Positions 45,567-59,600 of a stretch of DNA of 64,000 nucleotides are shown here, piece by piece. The position numbers were made by a program, and so were the translations under genes. Source of the stretch: Nectonema munidae (lineage: Eukaryota; Nematomorpha; Nectonematoida; Nectonematidae); assembly GCA_030549495.1 (NCBI GenBank), contig JAUIRK010000927.1, positions 608,882-672,881 of the forward strand, written 5' to 3'. A model generated the notes under the pieces. It was given only the letters and a program-made list of their open reading frames with translations, had not been told where the DNA came from and searched no databases. Numbering within the stretch: position 1 is the stretch's first letter; every line of letters begins with the position of its first letter.

Positions 45567-45612
45567 AGAGTCGGGAGCCTTGGGGAATCGAACCCCTGAC
45601 CGTCAACTGTTA
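45567..45612 (-). repeat. tRNA-like fragment (SINE head, 3' half)
   Basis: Minus-strand GGTCAGGGGTTCGATTCCCC then AAGGCTCC: a T-arm with GTTCGATTCC B box and acceptor 3' strand. It shares GGTTCGATTCCC(C)AAGGCTCC with the copy at 56191. The 5' half is missing, so it is a pseudogene or SINE piece. Confidence 0.5.
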
Positions 45613-46068
45613 TCGATTGTCTTTTATTAGCGTGTGAATATTTTATCGAATATTTATATTTCAGCACTTCTTTGAATAGAAGGCTTTTTTAACACATTAT
45701 TATTATTTAGAAACAGCCAATCAGAGGCCTATTTTTTAGTTAGATTCTGCATCAGCCAGTAAGAAACCCATATTATACTGCTATATATCACGAATAAAGA
45801 TTGCTCTATTTCCATATATTTGAGTTAAGAGTTAGCCCGTATCAAAATTTTGTAAATTGAAAATGTGGTGTATATAAACCCTATTCCTGTGTTTTTTCGT
45901 TGATTTTGGCCAAAAATACGATATCTATAAAACTATCAACCCTCGTTAATCCATACATCATTAAATTTGAAACCTTCACCTTACAAATAATTTCCTTTTC
46001 TTAAATTTTTCCTTCCTTTTTCTTGGTGGAAACTAAAAAAATGATAAAAATTTTTTGTTTGTTTTTAG

Positions 46069-46164
46069 TTATTGTTGGAAAATAACATTCTTTTTCATCG
46101 CCTCATTTTAAATTTGGAAGACAGACAGAATTTAAGCTCTGCATATCCTACCCTCAAAGAAATA
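46069..46164 (+). other. Possible coding exon lacking a donor
   Basis: After gtttgtttttag a phase-0 frame reads LLLENNILFHRLILNLEDRQ then NLSSAYPTLKEI, leucine-rich and coding-like. There is no GT between here and the acceptor at 46203-46204, so it cannot be an ordinary internal exon. It could be a dead exon, a non-canonical donor or an assembly error. Confidence 0.3.
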
Positions 46165-46204
46165 ATTTTTTTAATTTTTTTTAAATATTCTAGAAATCTT
46201 TCAG

Positions 46205-46309
46205 AAGATTTATCAATTAGAAAAAACGATCAAAAGTGAAGTTGAATTGTCGCTTCAGAATAAACTTCTCTCTCACCTCAATGATGTCAAGTCGAATCTC
46301 ACATTTCTG
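46205..46309 (+). CDS. Snoo: Ski/Sno corepressor, coiled-coil exon (inferred)
   Basis: The acceptor ctagaaatctttcag is followed by exactly 35 codons in phase 0 beginning KIYQLEKTIKSEVELSLQNK and ending LLSHLNDVKSNLTFL, with donor CTG|GTATTT. Leucine/isoleucine heptads predict a coiled coil, and Ski/Sno proteins carry a C-terminal coiled coil for homo- and heterodimerisation. By eye SLQNKLLSHLNDVKSNLTFL aligns with the LQ.KR.L..ELEFL stretch of that region; this is inference. Confidence 0.5.
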
Positions 46310-46999
46310 GTATTTTTCATTTCTCTTATTCTTAGTGCGCCATTAAATCATTTGGAGTTTTAAACATCTTTCTCTTTGCTCAGATTTTCTACTTTTTCAA
46401 GTGGAATTTTAGTGTATATCTTAAAATAAGATAGATTATGGAGCTAGGAACTTGGAAAAGGATGCATAAAAATAAGGATGCAATATAATTTGAAGTTTAA
46501 AAAAATGATACAAATTTTAAAAAGTCTGCCTCCATTCTAGGAAATACTAGGAAAGTGGAAAAAACACTTTCAGTAGATAAAATCCAAATAGAGGTTTCTT
46601 ATTTTATGCACACCAATCTTCAAATTTGTTTTATCAAATAATTTATAAATCTAAAGGTGCCTCCTTTAGCGTAGCAAGGACAGTGCTTGTGGTGCAATTC
46701 CCCGCCATTTTTATTCTCTTGAAAATTTAAAGCTACTATAAATCTATCTGCATTGATAAAGTTTTTAAATTTTTTTCCTAAAAATTCCAGAAGCTCCAAC
46801 TTTTTTAATAAAAATTTTTCGACTTTTAGAGATTTTTTTATTTATTTTTTTAACGTGTCCTTTGGAAACCGGCGAATTCACCGACAACAAAAGGTAAAGA
46901 TAGTTTTATGTTTTTTAATAACACAAATGAACAGCCTAAAAAGTGTAAAAAAAATTTATTGATTAAAATTAAAAACGGAAGGATATCGGCTATTTATTT

Positions 47000-47330
47000 C
47001 CAATAATCAATATTCCTCGTATAAGAATGATAGAATTATCAAAAATCTTTTTAGCCGTTGAGCAGAACAGCGATATTTCTTTTTCCGTGGTCGAAATGAA
47101 TTATCCGCCAAGTATTGACCAATTTTTACATCGTCACGGCTTTCTTCAGGATGTCCAAAATGTTGCATATATTAGGAGGCTGTCCAACTCCATGAGTTTC
47201 AAATGGTCTAAGCCATCCATTTGTCTCTCGTTCCGGGTTCAACCATATCATGAGCTCGCATCTTGCCGGTCTACGCCGATTTCTTCTGTCACGGCGGCCT
47301 ATCCATGTATCTTCTAAATAATCGAAAACA
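47000..47330. other. GC-richer block, probable retroelement tail
   Basis: Clearly richer in CG dinucleotides than its flanks, e.g. catcgtcacggctttcttca and cacggcggcctatcc. The plus frame is open for 96 codons. On the minus strand pieces such as HDMVEPGTRDKWMA faintly resemble the W..A.DR.kWr tail of non-LTR polymerases. Not assigned. Confidence 0.3.
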
Positions 47331-48449
47331 TTTTGTAATTTAAAATGATTCTATTATGTGTATTCGATAAATTGTGTATGCCGCTAAATTCGTCTAAACT
47401 CGCGCCCCTCTGTGCCATCCCATTTTTCGTCATTCTCCGATCATTTTATATCCCTCCTCTTTATATTACATAACATTATTCATAAACCCAGTCAGTTTAA
47501 ACATTATCTAAAATATAAAAATGTCCACATTCATTCCATTTCACCTATTCAAATTACATAACACTATATCTAGTTTGTGGCCGGACATTTAGGCGAAAAA
47601 ACATTTTAACACATCTGGCCGAACAATAATTTTACCAAACAAACATTTGGCCGAAATAGATCAATTTATAATTATGTATTATTATCTAACACCACATCCA
47701 ATTGAATTATCCCGCATGCTATGTATTCCTCTAATTCAGGGTTTAAAGGGTTCCAGCGATGCGAAATTGAAAAGCCATTTTTTTCACACTCAGCACTAAT
47801 TTAGAACACGAATTTAAATATTTACATTTTTTACTTTTGTTTGAACCTTCCAAATCGCAGTAAAATGTCTGCGCTACTTTAAAATTTCATTTTTTTTTAA
47901 ATTCGTTCTTTTAAGTTCTTATCGCACAAAAATAAATTTATTAACTAAGAGAAAATATTATTTAATGAACGAAGTATGGAGTCTTTCTCCCAGCACTTTT
48001 TAAATTAAATTTACATAGATATTTTATATACGATGAATATGAATGCAATTTTTTATAAATACGAAAAAAGGTATAATACGACTTGAATTAAATCAATACC
48101 AGCAAAAAATTTTATAAATAACTAAATTAAAAAAATATAGAAAATTTTTTATATAATATAAAGTATATTATAAAACAATACTACATAAAAATACATTATA
48201 TTTTAAAACTATATTTTATAGAAATATATATTAGTTTTTATATAAATTTTTTATATATTCTAACAATGAATATATCAAAAACATATTTTTTTCAGACATA
48301 TTCAAATTATAACCTGTTCGATTTTTAATGGATAAATTGTTGAAAAAACTAATAAAGCAAAAACCTCTCTTGGAGAAACAGAATCGATTGAAACTGCAAA
48401 AGAACAAGCGTCTAATATTTCTGAAATTTAGAAAAACGCGTCCTTTCGT

Positions 48450-49850
<1,401 letters not shown>

Positions 49851-50078
49851 CTCACTGAGGCGTTATTTGTTGAAAAAAATTTGTTTCAAATGTATTTGTG
49901 TTTTTTTCCTCTTATATGTGTTCTTCATTTTTCGCATGTTTAAATAACTTTTTTTTGTTAAAAAAAAAAAGGTAATAAAGGGTTCCGTTATTTTGTGTGG
50001 TAATCAAATAGGGTTCCGTGAGAAAAAAAAGTTTGGGAAACACTGCTCTAATTACATACTTTAATTTGACTAAACCGC

Positions 50079-50265
50079 CACTGACGGATCCAGTAGGGGG
50101 GCACCTGGGTCTACCCCCCCCCCCCCCCCCCCGAAGAATAGCTTTAGATATTCCCCTTACTGATTTTGCTCTTTCCCAAAGCATCAAAACTTGTATGGTA
50201 GTATTTTTTAAAGTTGCCGCCTCCCCCTCACCTTCCCATATGGTCAATTTCTGGATCCACCACTG
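50079..50265. mobile_element. CAGTGGCGGATCC-type MITE with long poly(C)
   Basis: cactgacggatccag at the left and ctggatccaccactg at the right are inverted. The interior has a G-run and, from about 50116, more than 15 C. A roughly 20-base word (catactttaatttgac / catactttaattttgtc) flanks it on both sides. Confidence 0.5.
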
Positions 50266-51038
50266 ATCATAGCCATACTTTAATTTTGTCAAAGCAATTG
50301 CTCACAATATTTTAAGATATAAGTTCCACTTTTTTAATTTATTGATGTATCAATTTTTTTTACAAAAAGTTTATTTCCTTCATTAAAAATGTGAATATTT
50401 GTGTGCGCATCTTTCTTACTCCATTTTTTTAGTGACATCAATATTCTAAGCTGTATTTACATTTTTGTAGAATTATTCCTTCACCAAATGTTTATTTGGT
50501 CAAATGTCTGTTCGATAAAATTTTTGTCCAAATGTCTGTTTACTAAAAGTGTTATTCGTCCAAATGTCCTTTCAATCAAATGCATTTCGGCCAAATGTCA
50601 GAATACCAAGTAGTCAAGATTCATATCAATTTAGCCGTATCAAATAATATGCCTCCTCCAATTCACTTGTGATATCTTTCAAAAAGATGACACTATTACA
50701 AGTTTTCAAAGGCACACTATTATAGCTTATTTGTCGTTGTATGAAGTTAAATTTAAGATTCATGCTTTAATTATATCTCATCTCTTTAAAATACATATTA
50801 TGAATTATTTAAATTTATTTGAAGTCACTAGCTTTCTCCAAATGTATCTCCTCTTGCTTTATGCCTCCATTATTCAAACGTTTTCAAGGTTATATATATA
50901 TATATATCATATAATGTGAAATAATATATCACGAAAATGAAAAAATGCATTTTATACTTTGATTTTTATTTATTTTTTTGTAATGTCCATTTGAATTTCA
51001 TGGTGGAGTAAATTGCCATATCTCCGTAATCCGAAGGT

Positions 51039-51174
51039 CAATACTTTGAGGATCCTTGTGACAGGTGTACCAAGCATAAATTCCATTAAATTCTGCATAA
51101 ATTACATTATATTCCGTAGAAAAAGAAATGAAACTATCAGTCTTCTTATTTCCGATGCGCAAAGGGTTTAAAGC
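51039..51174 (+). repeat. TTAA MITE type II, strongly decayed
   Basis: tactttgaggatccttgtga..caggtgtacca at the left and gatgcgcaaagggttta at the right match type II termini. The internal boxes are mutated (ctatcagtcttctta). Terminal TTAA is lost. Confidence 0.4.
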
Positions 51175-53880
51175 TAAAACCTTGGTCTAGGCGCAGATTA
51201 TTATGGGTTTATGTACATATGAACATCATGTTCAATGAAGAAAAGGATACAAAATGGAAAATAGATAGAAGTAGTCGAGCATCGTAGTGTGCACCTTTGG
51301 TAGTTAGATAGCTTCTAAGTTTGTTGGTTAAGATGTTTCTAAGTGCTATATTTACATTTTTGGAAAATTTAAATCATCCAAATTTACTATTTTCAGTAAT
51401 TCTCTTTTAAAATTTATTTGTAGATTGATATATAATAATTAATTAGTAATATTGTAGTACGGATCAATTTTTTCATCTTTTTACTGATAACTTTCAACAA
51501 TTCTATTTCGTCAGTTTAAGTAAATTTTATTATGCTGGTATAATGCACACACACATATATATTATTATATAGAAGACTAGCTGGTCCCGTGGTCGTTTCT
51601 CGCTGGTATAAAATTGACCAATTCAATGAGAGATCATCATACAGCGCAAAAATCCACTGAAAAGATACAACTATGCTAAAAACTAATAAAGAATATACAT
51701 ATATAGCATACATACATACATGTATGTACTACACACATTTTGAAGTTTTTTGACAATTGAAATAATTTTTTGTGTATAATCAATACAAAAAATTTTTTTA
51801 GCTTGAAACCAACAAAACACAAGACAAGAATTTTGGAGAGTGAAGAAGATGAGTAATTCCACATATACTTTTTCTTTATCTGCTCTCGTATACGACGTAT
51901 ATATGTTTATTTATATTTCTGGACGATGATATACTATGATATGGATAAAATAATGATTGATACACAAGTGAATTCATGGCATAACTTTAAAGGGAATTGA
52001 GCTTATACAATTGCACAAATCTTACGCATATTGATTACATTTGCTTCTGCTCTCTTTTTAGTCTTGAAAAGAGTGCACTTCTCATTAGCTAGATTTATAC
52101 TCTGAAATGATCAAAGAGAAAGGGTCGTACGCGCTTTTTGCAAAGTCAGAAATTCTTGTCCAGATGCTTCTTGGTGTTACGCCCTTGAAACTTTTAAAAT
52201 GAAAATGTGTGCTTTTGAACCTGCTAAAATATATTTTTATTTTTTAGCTGTCGTTATCGCATCCAAGGTAAGAATACTTTTCCATAGGTGCAGACCATCT
52301 GGATCGCGGACAAGGTAAAAAAATTAAACGCGGATGAATATTAACTCAGTTTTATATAACGTATAATTCTTATTTATTTATTATGCATAGAGCATTTTTA
52401 GTAATCAAAGTTAATTTTCTCTGCAAGGACAATATCTCTATCTTTGCTTTCCACTGTAAACCAGTTTAAACATACACGATATTTATTTGTAGAAATTCTT
52501 TATTTCATTCTAAATAATTTGGACTTCTTCGAGCTGTTGTTCAGCATATGCCAATTTGGCATAACAAATTTTTAATATATTAATTTGTTTTTTTAAATAT
52601 GTAAATTCATGAAATACAAAAATTTTTCATTTTCCAATTTTTTTTCTAAAAATTCTCTACCTTTTGAATGTTCTATTTTATCATTGAAGTTAAATGACAA
52701 TGATTATATCACTCATGCCAATATTGATTAAGTCATTTCACATAAGAATTTAATTATAAATAGATCCCAAACAGCGCAGCTTAAACACCAAAATAGTCAA
52801 CTTTTTACCAAGTTCTGCTAGCACAAAAGTCTGTAGATCCTGAAATAATTTCGTTAAGAAAGATCCTATTGAATACTTTGTTAACCGTGTTGTGGAATTA
52901 TTCAAAAAATGATCTCTGTGTAGTAGTTTTAGGGCATCATGGTATCGGAATGAATTGTAGCGAATGAGAAAGATTGGTCAAGATATTTGAACCTCACCTT
53001 TTGCACTTTTTGGAAAATTGATCTTTTGACCTGACTTCAAGAGACCGGTTAAAATTATTATTGATGGGTTTGGAGTTCCGCCTCTTCTTCATAAATTCTA
53101 TAAATATCATATTTATCATATGGTATCGATTGACATAACAGCTAGAGTGATCTAATGCAGAAAAGCAATATCAAGAATCAATAAATATCAAGCTTTGAAA
53201 CTACTTAAAATTTTTTCTTTTTATAACTGCATGTATATAATTTTTTTGTGTAGCAAAATGAAATAGAACTTTTAGAAATAAATTCACAAATTCCAAGAAA
53301 ACAAAATTTAATTTTTAAGGAGCCAAATTTATAGAGCAAAATGAGAATTTTTTCTTCAACTAAACTTAAGTCATAATAGTGGCATCCTCTTTCAACATAT
53401 TGTTTTCTGAAGTATTTGAATGATTTATGTTTTTTTTGTCTTTTTTTAATTAATATTTGTGAAATATTTTAACTGAACTTGATGTAATTGAAAAAGATCT
53501 CATGTCAAAATGTCTTATCAGAACTTGATAAGATGTCTTATTAGAACTTGATAAAATGAAAAAGATCTTATGTCAAAATGTCTTATCAGAATTTTTTTCT
53601 CCTTTTTTTTTAAATGTCTTTTTTAAACTCTTCATTTTAAAGCTTTTGTTAGCATGTTATATTATTCTTTATCGCGGTGCGACAATAACCTATTATGTTT
53701 GCTCCGCCATGTTATATCTTAAACTGGTTTTTTATTAAATAAATTAATAAATGCGCGTAGTGAAGTGTCACGGCTCCAACTACCATCATGCCGATTGGCA
53801 AAAAAAATTCAAAATCTGTTTTCATCGAGAAGGCACAATTGCGCCGCTTGTATCGAACTATGAGAAAGTAGGCTTACTGC

Positions 53881-53945
53881 GGGATCGAACCCAACACCTT
53901 GAGTTATTGAAACCCAGTACCTAACCAAACTTACTCTAGCACTCT
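53881..53945 (-). repeat. tRNA-like sequence (SINE head or tRNA pseudogene)
   Basis: The minus strand carries ggttaggtactgggtttcaa and, after a short gap, gttgggttcgatccc: a recognisable T-arm B box (GGTTCGATCCC) with an A-box-like TTAGGTACTGG upstream. Stems are incomplete. Higher GC than the flanks. Confidence 0.4.
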
Positions 53946-55425
53946 TAAAATTGGGTTGTTATGATTTTTAAAGAAAAGCTCATAATTCTCTTTAATTTTA
54001 TGTGCGTGATTACACCTTCTTCGAAAAGCGCCTTGTGTATACTACTTAAAATTTGATGAAATACACACTTAAATTTTGACATTTGTCCATTGCATGCTTT
54101 TCAATTTGAAAGATTATCAATTTTTTATATTTAGATTCTCGCTTTCCTTGATTTGTGGAGAAGGAAAAATCAAAAGATGATAGATATATGGGAGTGATGA
54201 TGAAGTCCAAACTAGTCTTTAAAGTTAAAATGGTCTTTTTTGTTATGAGTGCTTTTATTTCCAAGTGTTTTGTACATCGTGTACAAAAACACGCACACAC
54301 ACATAAGTTTATATATGTATGTATTCATATTATACGTATTTTTTTTTACAAAAAATATTTAAGTTTTATGACAACATATCAAATTTGTTTTTTTATGCTA
54401 TAAGCAAAACGCTACAACTTTCAAAGGAATCGCGGTATTCCTTAAAATCCCATGGATAGATTAAAATAAAATTCTTCATGATTTATTGCCAAAAAAGTTC
54501 TCCCTTCCTAAAAGCAAATCTTCCATTCACTTCTGATTCCATATTTAAAAGTTTGCATAAAAACGCGTTCATCTTTTTTTCAAACATTTTGAAGAATAGA
54601 AGTAAGTCCAAAAATTTGGAGATGTTTATGCGTTGAACAAAATATTCGAACATAACTCATCCGCCTTGTTATAATTATTATTATCCTTTATTGCAAGATT
54701 TCTGTTAGTTAATTTTTACTCCTGTGCAAATCAGAACGAGTATATCAACCTTATCAGTCCTTCGGCCATAAAAAATATTATACATGATTTTTACTTTAAG
54801 CTCGTCCATTTTTATTTGTTTATTAAAGTTAAAGATATATAATTCCTTATGATTCATTTCTTCTCGCTAGATGATACTAGCATCCACAATCCTCAGTTAA
54901 CTTTTTTTTATAAAAAAAATATTGCGTAGTGACTCTTTTGCTCTATTGAATAATTAAATTCAATAGAAAAAAAAGTTGAAACTTAAGGGTGCAGCCTCAA
55001 AACTTTTAATAACTTTACTTTGCTTTTTATAAACTTTTATTTTAATTTTGTATTAAAAAAATGTCAACAACTTTATTCATCATAGCATCAAAAGCAATAA
55101 AAGTCATTATTTGCTTCTTTTTTTGGTAACAAGTGTCATTCAATCTCATAAATATGGCAAATCAGTGAACAAATAAATTATTTTTTGAAATCAAAATTTT
55201 TAACCAAATAAAATTAAAATGATATACCTTATAAAAAAATGACATTAAAGAAAAAGAAGTACTAACTTAAAGTAAAAATGGTTTGTATGTTATACAGATA
55301 TAACAGAATTATAGAATCAAAATAAATGGAAAAGTTCATTAAAAGGCACATTTTTTCAAACACTTTTCTTCTTTACAAAGGCGAATCTAAAGAAAACTAA
55401 AAATTTTGACAGAAGCATAATATAG

Positions 55426-55536
55426 AAGAAGTATGTCAACAAAAAGTCTATTGAAAAGGAAGCTGAGGATTTGTTTTCAGCCTTGTTCTCAGAAGATCGA
55501 GTTAATACTTGGAATAACGTTCGCAAAGTTTATAAG
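55426..55536 (+). CDS. Snoo: Ski/Sno corepressor, coiled-coil exon (inferred)
   Basis: Phase-0 exon of 37 codons after ataatatag, beginning KKYVNKKSIEKEAEDLFSAL and ending NNVRKVYK, with donor AAG|GTAATT. An in-frame TAG lies just upstream, so the acceptor sets the start. The charged composition continues the heptad pattern of the exon ending at 46309 (..LTFL|KKYVNKKSIEKEAED). This resembles the LEFLR.AKKEKLREA.E stretch of the Ski/Sno coiled coil. Linkage across a 9 kb intron is inferred from phase and pattern. Confidence 0.5.
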
Positions 55537-55870
55537 GTAATTTTGGTTTTTAGTGAATCACTCAAAATGTCCTTTTTCTAATATATATAATATGTCTAGC
55601 GTTAAAATGTTAGTAGCAAAGGAGCATTTAGAAGGCTATTCCCCTCTTTTTGAGATTTAAGTATTTGGGTGTATGAGTGTCTAATGTCAATGTGTATTTG
55701 TATGTATGTCTAGATGTTTTTTGTGTCAGACTTGTACTAATACCAATGGGTAGGGAAGTTTGTGTTAAGAATGTCATGTACGATTGCGCTAAAACTAAAT
55801 TGGTTGAGCACTTGTCAATCAATTATTATGCAAATTGGAAAAAATTTAAATAGTCTAAATCAGCGCTAGA

Positions 55871-56032
55871 TTAACCCATTTACGACCAATGTTTCTATTT
55901 TGGAACATAAGTAATTTCATCTTCGTCTTCTTTTTTCAATGACTTTGAATATAAATCGTCTGCGTTTTTTTAGATATCGTCTGCGTTTTTTTTTTAGATT
56001 TCGTCTGCTTTGCTTGGTCTTAAATGGGTTAA
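55871..56032 (-). repeat. TTAA MITE type I with internal duplication
   Basis: TTAACCCATTTACGACCAAT .. TTGGTCTTAAATGGGTTAA with TTAA at both edges. Reverse orientation to 1614. The cgtctgcgttttttt..agat unit is duplicated in tandem, making it 162 bases instead of about 138. Confidence 0.85.
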
Positions 56033-56190
56033 TTTAGATGTTGGCCAAGCTTTTGGTGAATAGCCGCATATGTTTTTTAATTATTTTAAAAAAAATTCAT
56101 TTAAAATTTATTGATTCAAAATCTTTATAACATAAGGCAATTTGTTTTTATTCATCAATATCTTATTTTTAAGGTAAATTTATTTAAACG

Positions 56191-56262
56191 GAGCCTTGGG
56201 AATCGAACCTCTCACCTTCAAACGTTAAGCTGAGAGGTACACCCTAACAACCATTGAGGCTC
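56191..56262 (-). repeat. tRNA-like sequence, 72 bases
   Basis: The minus strand starts GAGCCTCAATGGTTGTTAGG and ends GAGAGGTTCGATTCCC then AAGGCTC. The acceptor stem GAGCCTC/AAGGCTC pairs at 6 of 7, and A- and B-box words are present. I could not fold a convincing anticodon arm, and related fragments recur at 45567. A tRNA-derived SINE or pseudogene is more likely than a working tRNA. Confidence 0.5.
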
Positions 56263-56529
56263 ATTTAAACACGTGTAAAAAATGTGATCATGAAAAAATG
56301 TTAATTATAAAACTTCTTTAAAAATTCATCAGATTCGCGTTTATTATACACGTGGAGCAATAAATATAAATCAAAAATGACTTCATTCTTTAAATTTTAA
56401 AAAGTAGACCATTTTCGTTAAAAAAAATTGAACGGTATTATGTTAGTGTACCTCGAATAGCTAAATTTTTTGCATTAATGATAGTAAATTAATGCGCCAT
56501 GGGGTTAAATAATTTTATCCCAGCCTACT

Positions 56530-56571
56530 GCGCTGTATGTGGCCCGCGGGCCGAAGTTTGCCCATTGCATC
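56530..56571 (-). mobile_element. hAT-type terminus, solitary
   Basis: Minus-strand CAATGGGCAAACTTCGGCCC then GCGGGCCACATAC: the TGGGCAAACT..GGCCCGCGGGCC hallmark of hAT termini. No partner or transposase found here. Confidence 0.4.
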
Positions 56572-57575
56572 AAATTGCCAACCTCCGAAATTAAATCATA
56601 TATAAAATTGGCAAAATCTTAGTGTAACTTGTAACAGCTTTATGCCACATGATATTGATTAAGGAAATAATATTTTTTGTAATTATAAAGTTAAAAATTA
56701 TAAATAAAAAAAATTCCTAACTTTATTGATTAAATTTTGAAACACGATTTTATTGATTCTGCAGCTTTACCAAGCTTTTATTTCTTATGAAATAGAAGGA
56801 ATAAAAGTTTATAATAATGTAATAGTTCATAATCGTAAAGGATAAAAAGAAAAATTAAATATAAAGAGGAGAGGAAAATGAGTAACGTAAAGCGAGAAAT
56901 GCGAAAAGATTAAACGCCAACCTTTTTTTTTAGATATACCGCAATAAATGTTTTTTTCTCAACACAAAGTATTTATAAATTCATCTAAGACTTTTTATGG
57001 AATTTAGGAGAATTCAAATATATAAATTTAAAACTGTTCTGAATCGGTAGTTATTGAAGAATTTTGTCATACAGTCATTTTATTTCAGAAATTCACTGGA
57101 AAACCTATGATTGTCGTCTTATGTCATTAACTGGTTATGTACACGATGAGTTAAGTGCTTCCGCATACTAATACTAGATATGTTTCTTTGGGCGTGAAGT
57201 TTCGTTTTAATACGTGTATATGTGGAATAATATGAGAATTTTTATAGTTTTTTTCCTTTCAAGTACGGTATATGATAATTTAATAAAATAAGTTGTCTAA
57301 TTTTTTTAGTGGCTAGATACCTTCTGCAAAGTTTTAACGTTTCCAAGTGGCACAAAAAGATAGGAGAGGATTTTTAAAAATTCGCTTGACGGACTTTTTT
57401 ACGCAGCAAGTAATCAAACGACGATCACGTGAAAATTTGTATAGAAAAGTTTACCGAAACTCTTATGTAAACGTCAATGATTGATTACCTCAAAAAATGG
57501 ATAAATATATTGAGAAAAAAATTTATTGCCTAAAAAAATCCAAAAATTCACTTAACAATAAAGTTATAGATGGCG

Positions 57576-59231
57576 TTAAAATTGCAACAATTGAAACACA
57601 ACTTTTGAATGCAGTTTGCAGACGATTTGTTTACATATATCACACTTTCTAGAAGTTCTGCTTCTTTTAGAAACACATACGGAACAAGATGCTCTTTTGG
57701 GGGTCGTTGGTTCTGATTCGTTGTGGTTTTCAAAGCTATAGTATGAAAGAATATACTTTATGTCTAAAGGCAATTCGGAAAGCATTGCTCTTATCTTCAT
57801 TGACTCTTCAGCTAAACAGAACGCTAGTTTCTTTATGAAACATTTTGTTCCACTGCTTTTTGTGCTAGGGAAGTCATCGGGTGAGTTGAATTTTGCAATA
57901 ATCCAAGAATTCAAAACACTCATCATGTCAAGGTAGTTAAAAGGCAGTGAATAGCCACTGCCTATTAGGCTTATAAGATCTGTAAGCTTTCAAAATCTTA
58001 TTAGCTACGTCAACCCCTCCTTTATTTTCATTGTAGCAGAGTAAGCTTCCAGGCTTGGATAAAACAACGCTAGTTTTAATATTTTTGGGCTGCGAAGATA
58101 AAATGTAAACCACTTTAAAATTTCGCTTTGCACGTCTTTTGGGGATGTATGCAGATAATGAAACAAAGTTGGAATAAATTGTACGGCTTTCACATTCAGC
58201 TAACTTGATTTGCCTGAGATAAGGAACGAACCTTTTGTTTGACATAACTGTTCCACATAGCGACAGATTTCTCTCACTACACCAAACTGCAAGAGCCTGG
58301 CTTGTAAAAAACCTGTTAGTATAGTCTCCACATCCTGCTGGGATATCACTATTTTCAATTAGACGCTTTGAAAAGTTCATCCCAGAAAAGTATGTTGAAT
58401 CTTCAAGTCCGCTGACATATATTTCAGGTTTCAAGGAATAGTAAAACTCGGAATCATTGAGATGGTAGAGTTTTATCCCGTAATGCCCAGGTTTTTTGGA
58501 GTCATACGCTTTCACAGGGCATCTTCCCCTGTAAGATACTAACTGCTCATCTATTGTAATAGCAGAGTGTGGAGTCTAAAAAAGAGAAAAATATTATAAA
58601 AATAAATTTTTCTTATAGGGCTTATTTTGTCATTTGTGTTCCTCTCTTCTTTTTTATCAAAACGTAAAAAAATATGTATGAGATTGAACTTGCCACGTCC
58701 CAGGCATGCACATAAAAAAGGTGTACCAGAAGAAGAAAATAGATCGCAAGCTTTCACGTTTTGGTTTCCATCTTGCCCTATGATAAGTAGAGAGCCAAAC
58801 TACGCAAGAAGATGGGCAGCCATAAATTTATTGTAGCAATGGTCCTAAAAAAATAAACTAAGAATAAATGTAAAACAAAAAAAAACTCCTACCCATAATT
58901 CGAATCCATTTTATTGTTCGTCATTGAGTAGATATGGCTAATCAACTCCACATCAAAAAACAATTTGAAAATAGAAAAAATATCTGTCATGTTTTTCGCA
59001 ACACCTTTACGTCCAGGAGGCCTGTTATAAACATTTCTAATATTGAGTCTTTCTCTCCTGCCCGTATCACTGAGCCTAGGTTCCCATGAAAATTCTGTCA
59101 GGTCAGAGCAGTCAAGTTCTCATCAATTTCACAGGAAAAACTTGAAGAAGATGAAAAAGTAGAAGATTCTTGTCTTAAAGAACTTTCTTCAGAAGTTTCA
59201 GAAAAATCGGATGAAGACATAGTTGAGGAAA
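57576..59231 (-). pseudogene. piggyBac transposase, degraded, minus strand
   Basis: Minus-strand order: MSLSSTMSSSDFSETSEESS (Ser/Glu-rich start at 59231), a region broken by stops, and IFSIFKLFFDVELISHIYSM. Next come GRGKFNLIHIFLRFDKKEER and ITIDEQLVSYRGRCPVKAYD with the first Asp near 58545. KKPGHYGIKLYHLNDS, GCGDYTNRFFTSQALAVW (second Asp near 58336) and GGVDVANKILKAYRSYKPNR (third Asp near 58011) follow in one long open frame (58515-57937). A frameshift leads to a C-terminal cysteine motif, SCSVCVSKRSRTSRKCDICK. The central catalytic segment is intact, but the N-terminal third has stops. TIRs were not identified. Confidence 0.88.
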
Positions 59232-59450
59232 GACTCATAACTTATGGAAGATGATATTCAACACGTTTACAAATAAAAAGAATTATGTTTGTGATAAATC
59301 AGTATTTGTGACGTATCAAGGAAAATAAACGTTGATGTGTTTCGTATCTTCACAAATCTCACACACAACGTGTGCTCCAATCAAATATACAATCAACAAA
59401 TTGTCGTAATGGATGAAACACAACTAATGTTCACGCTTACAAGCGTTGAC

Positions 59451-59600
59451 AATAATAAATCTATATAGCTGATGTTACAGTGTTGTACCGTCTATGATTT
59501 AAATGACACGTTGGTGTAACTGGCTTAGAGTAAATTGTGGATCAAACACATTCACAATAAATCTATATATCTGCTGTTGCAGTGATGTCCCGAATATGAT
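59451..59600 (+). repeat. Direct duplication, about 100-base period
   Basis: aataaatctatatagctgatgttacagtg (59453) recurs as aataaatctatatatctgctgttgcagtg (59556), followed in both by a (g/t)t.cc....atgat word. It could be the edge of a decayed element or a simple tandem duplication. Confidence 0.5.

Larger units (their letters stand above)
38991..46204 (+). other. Ski/Sno intron 2 (7.2 kb, inferred)
   Basis: Contains two abutting TTAA MITEs (39134-39385), a hAT pseudogene with an embedded MITE (40756-41880), a piggyBac remnant (41900-42528), a hAT-like end (43036-43099), a tRNA-like fragment (45567-45612) and a possible extra exon (46069-46164). Stretches 39386-40750 and 43100-45560 show nothing else. 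Confidence 0.4.

Noticed and set aside
52248-52316. Possible microexons flanked by AG and GTAAG/GTAAAA
   Set aside because: The two candidate exons would be separated by an intron of only about 20 bases, and no consistent frame joins them.
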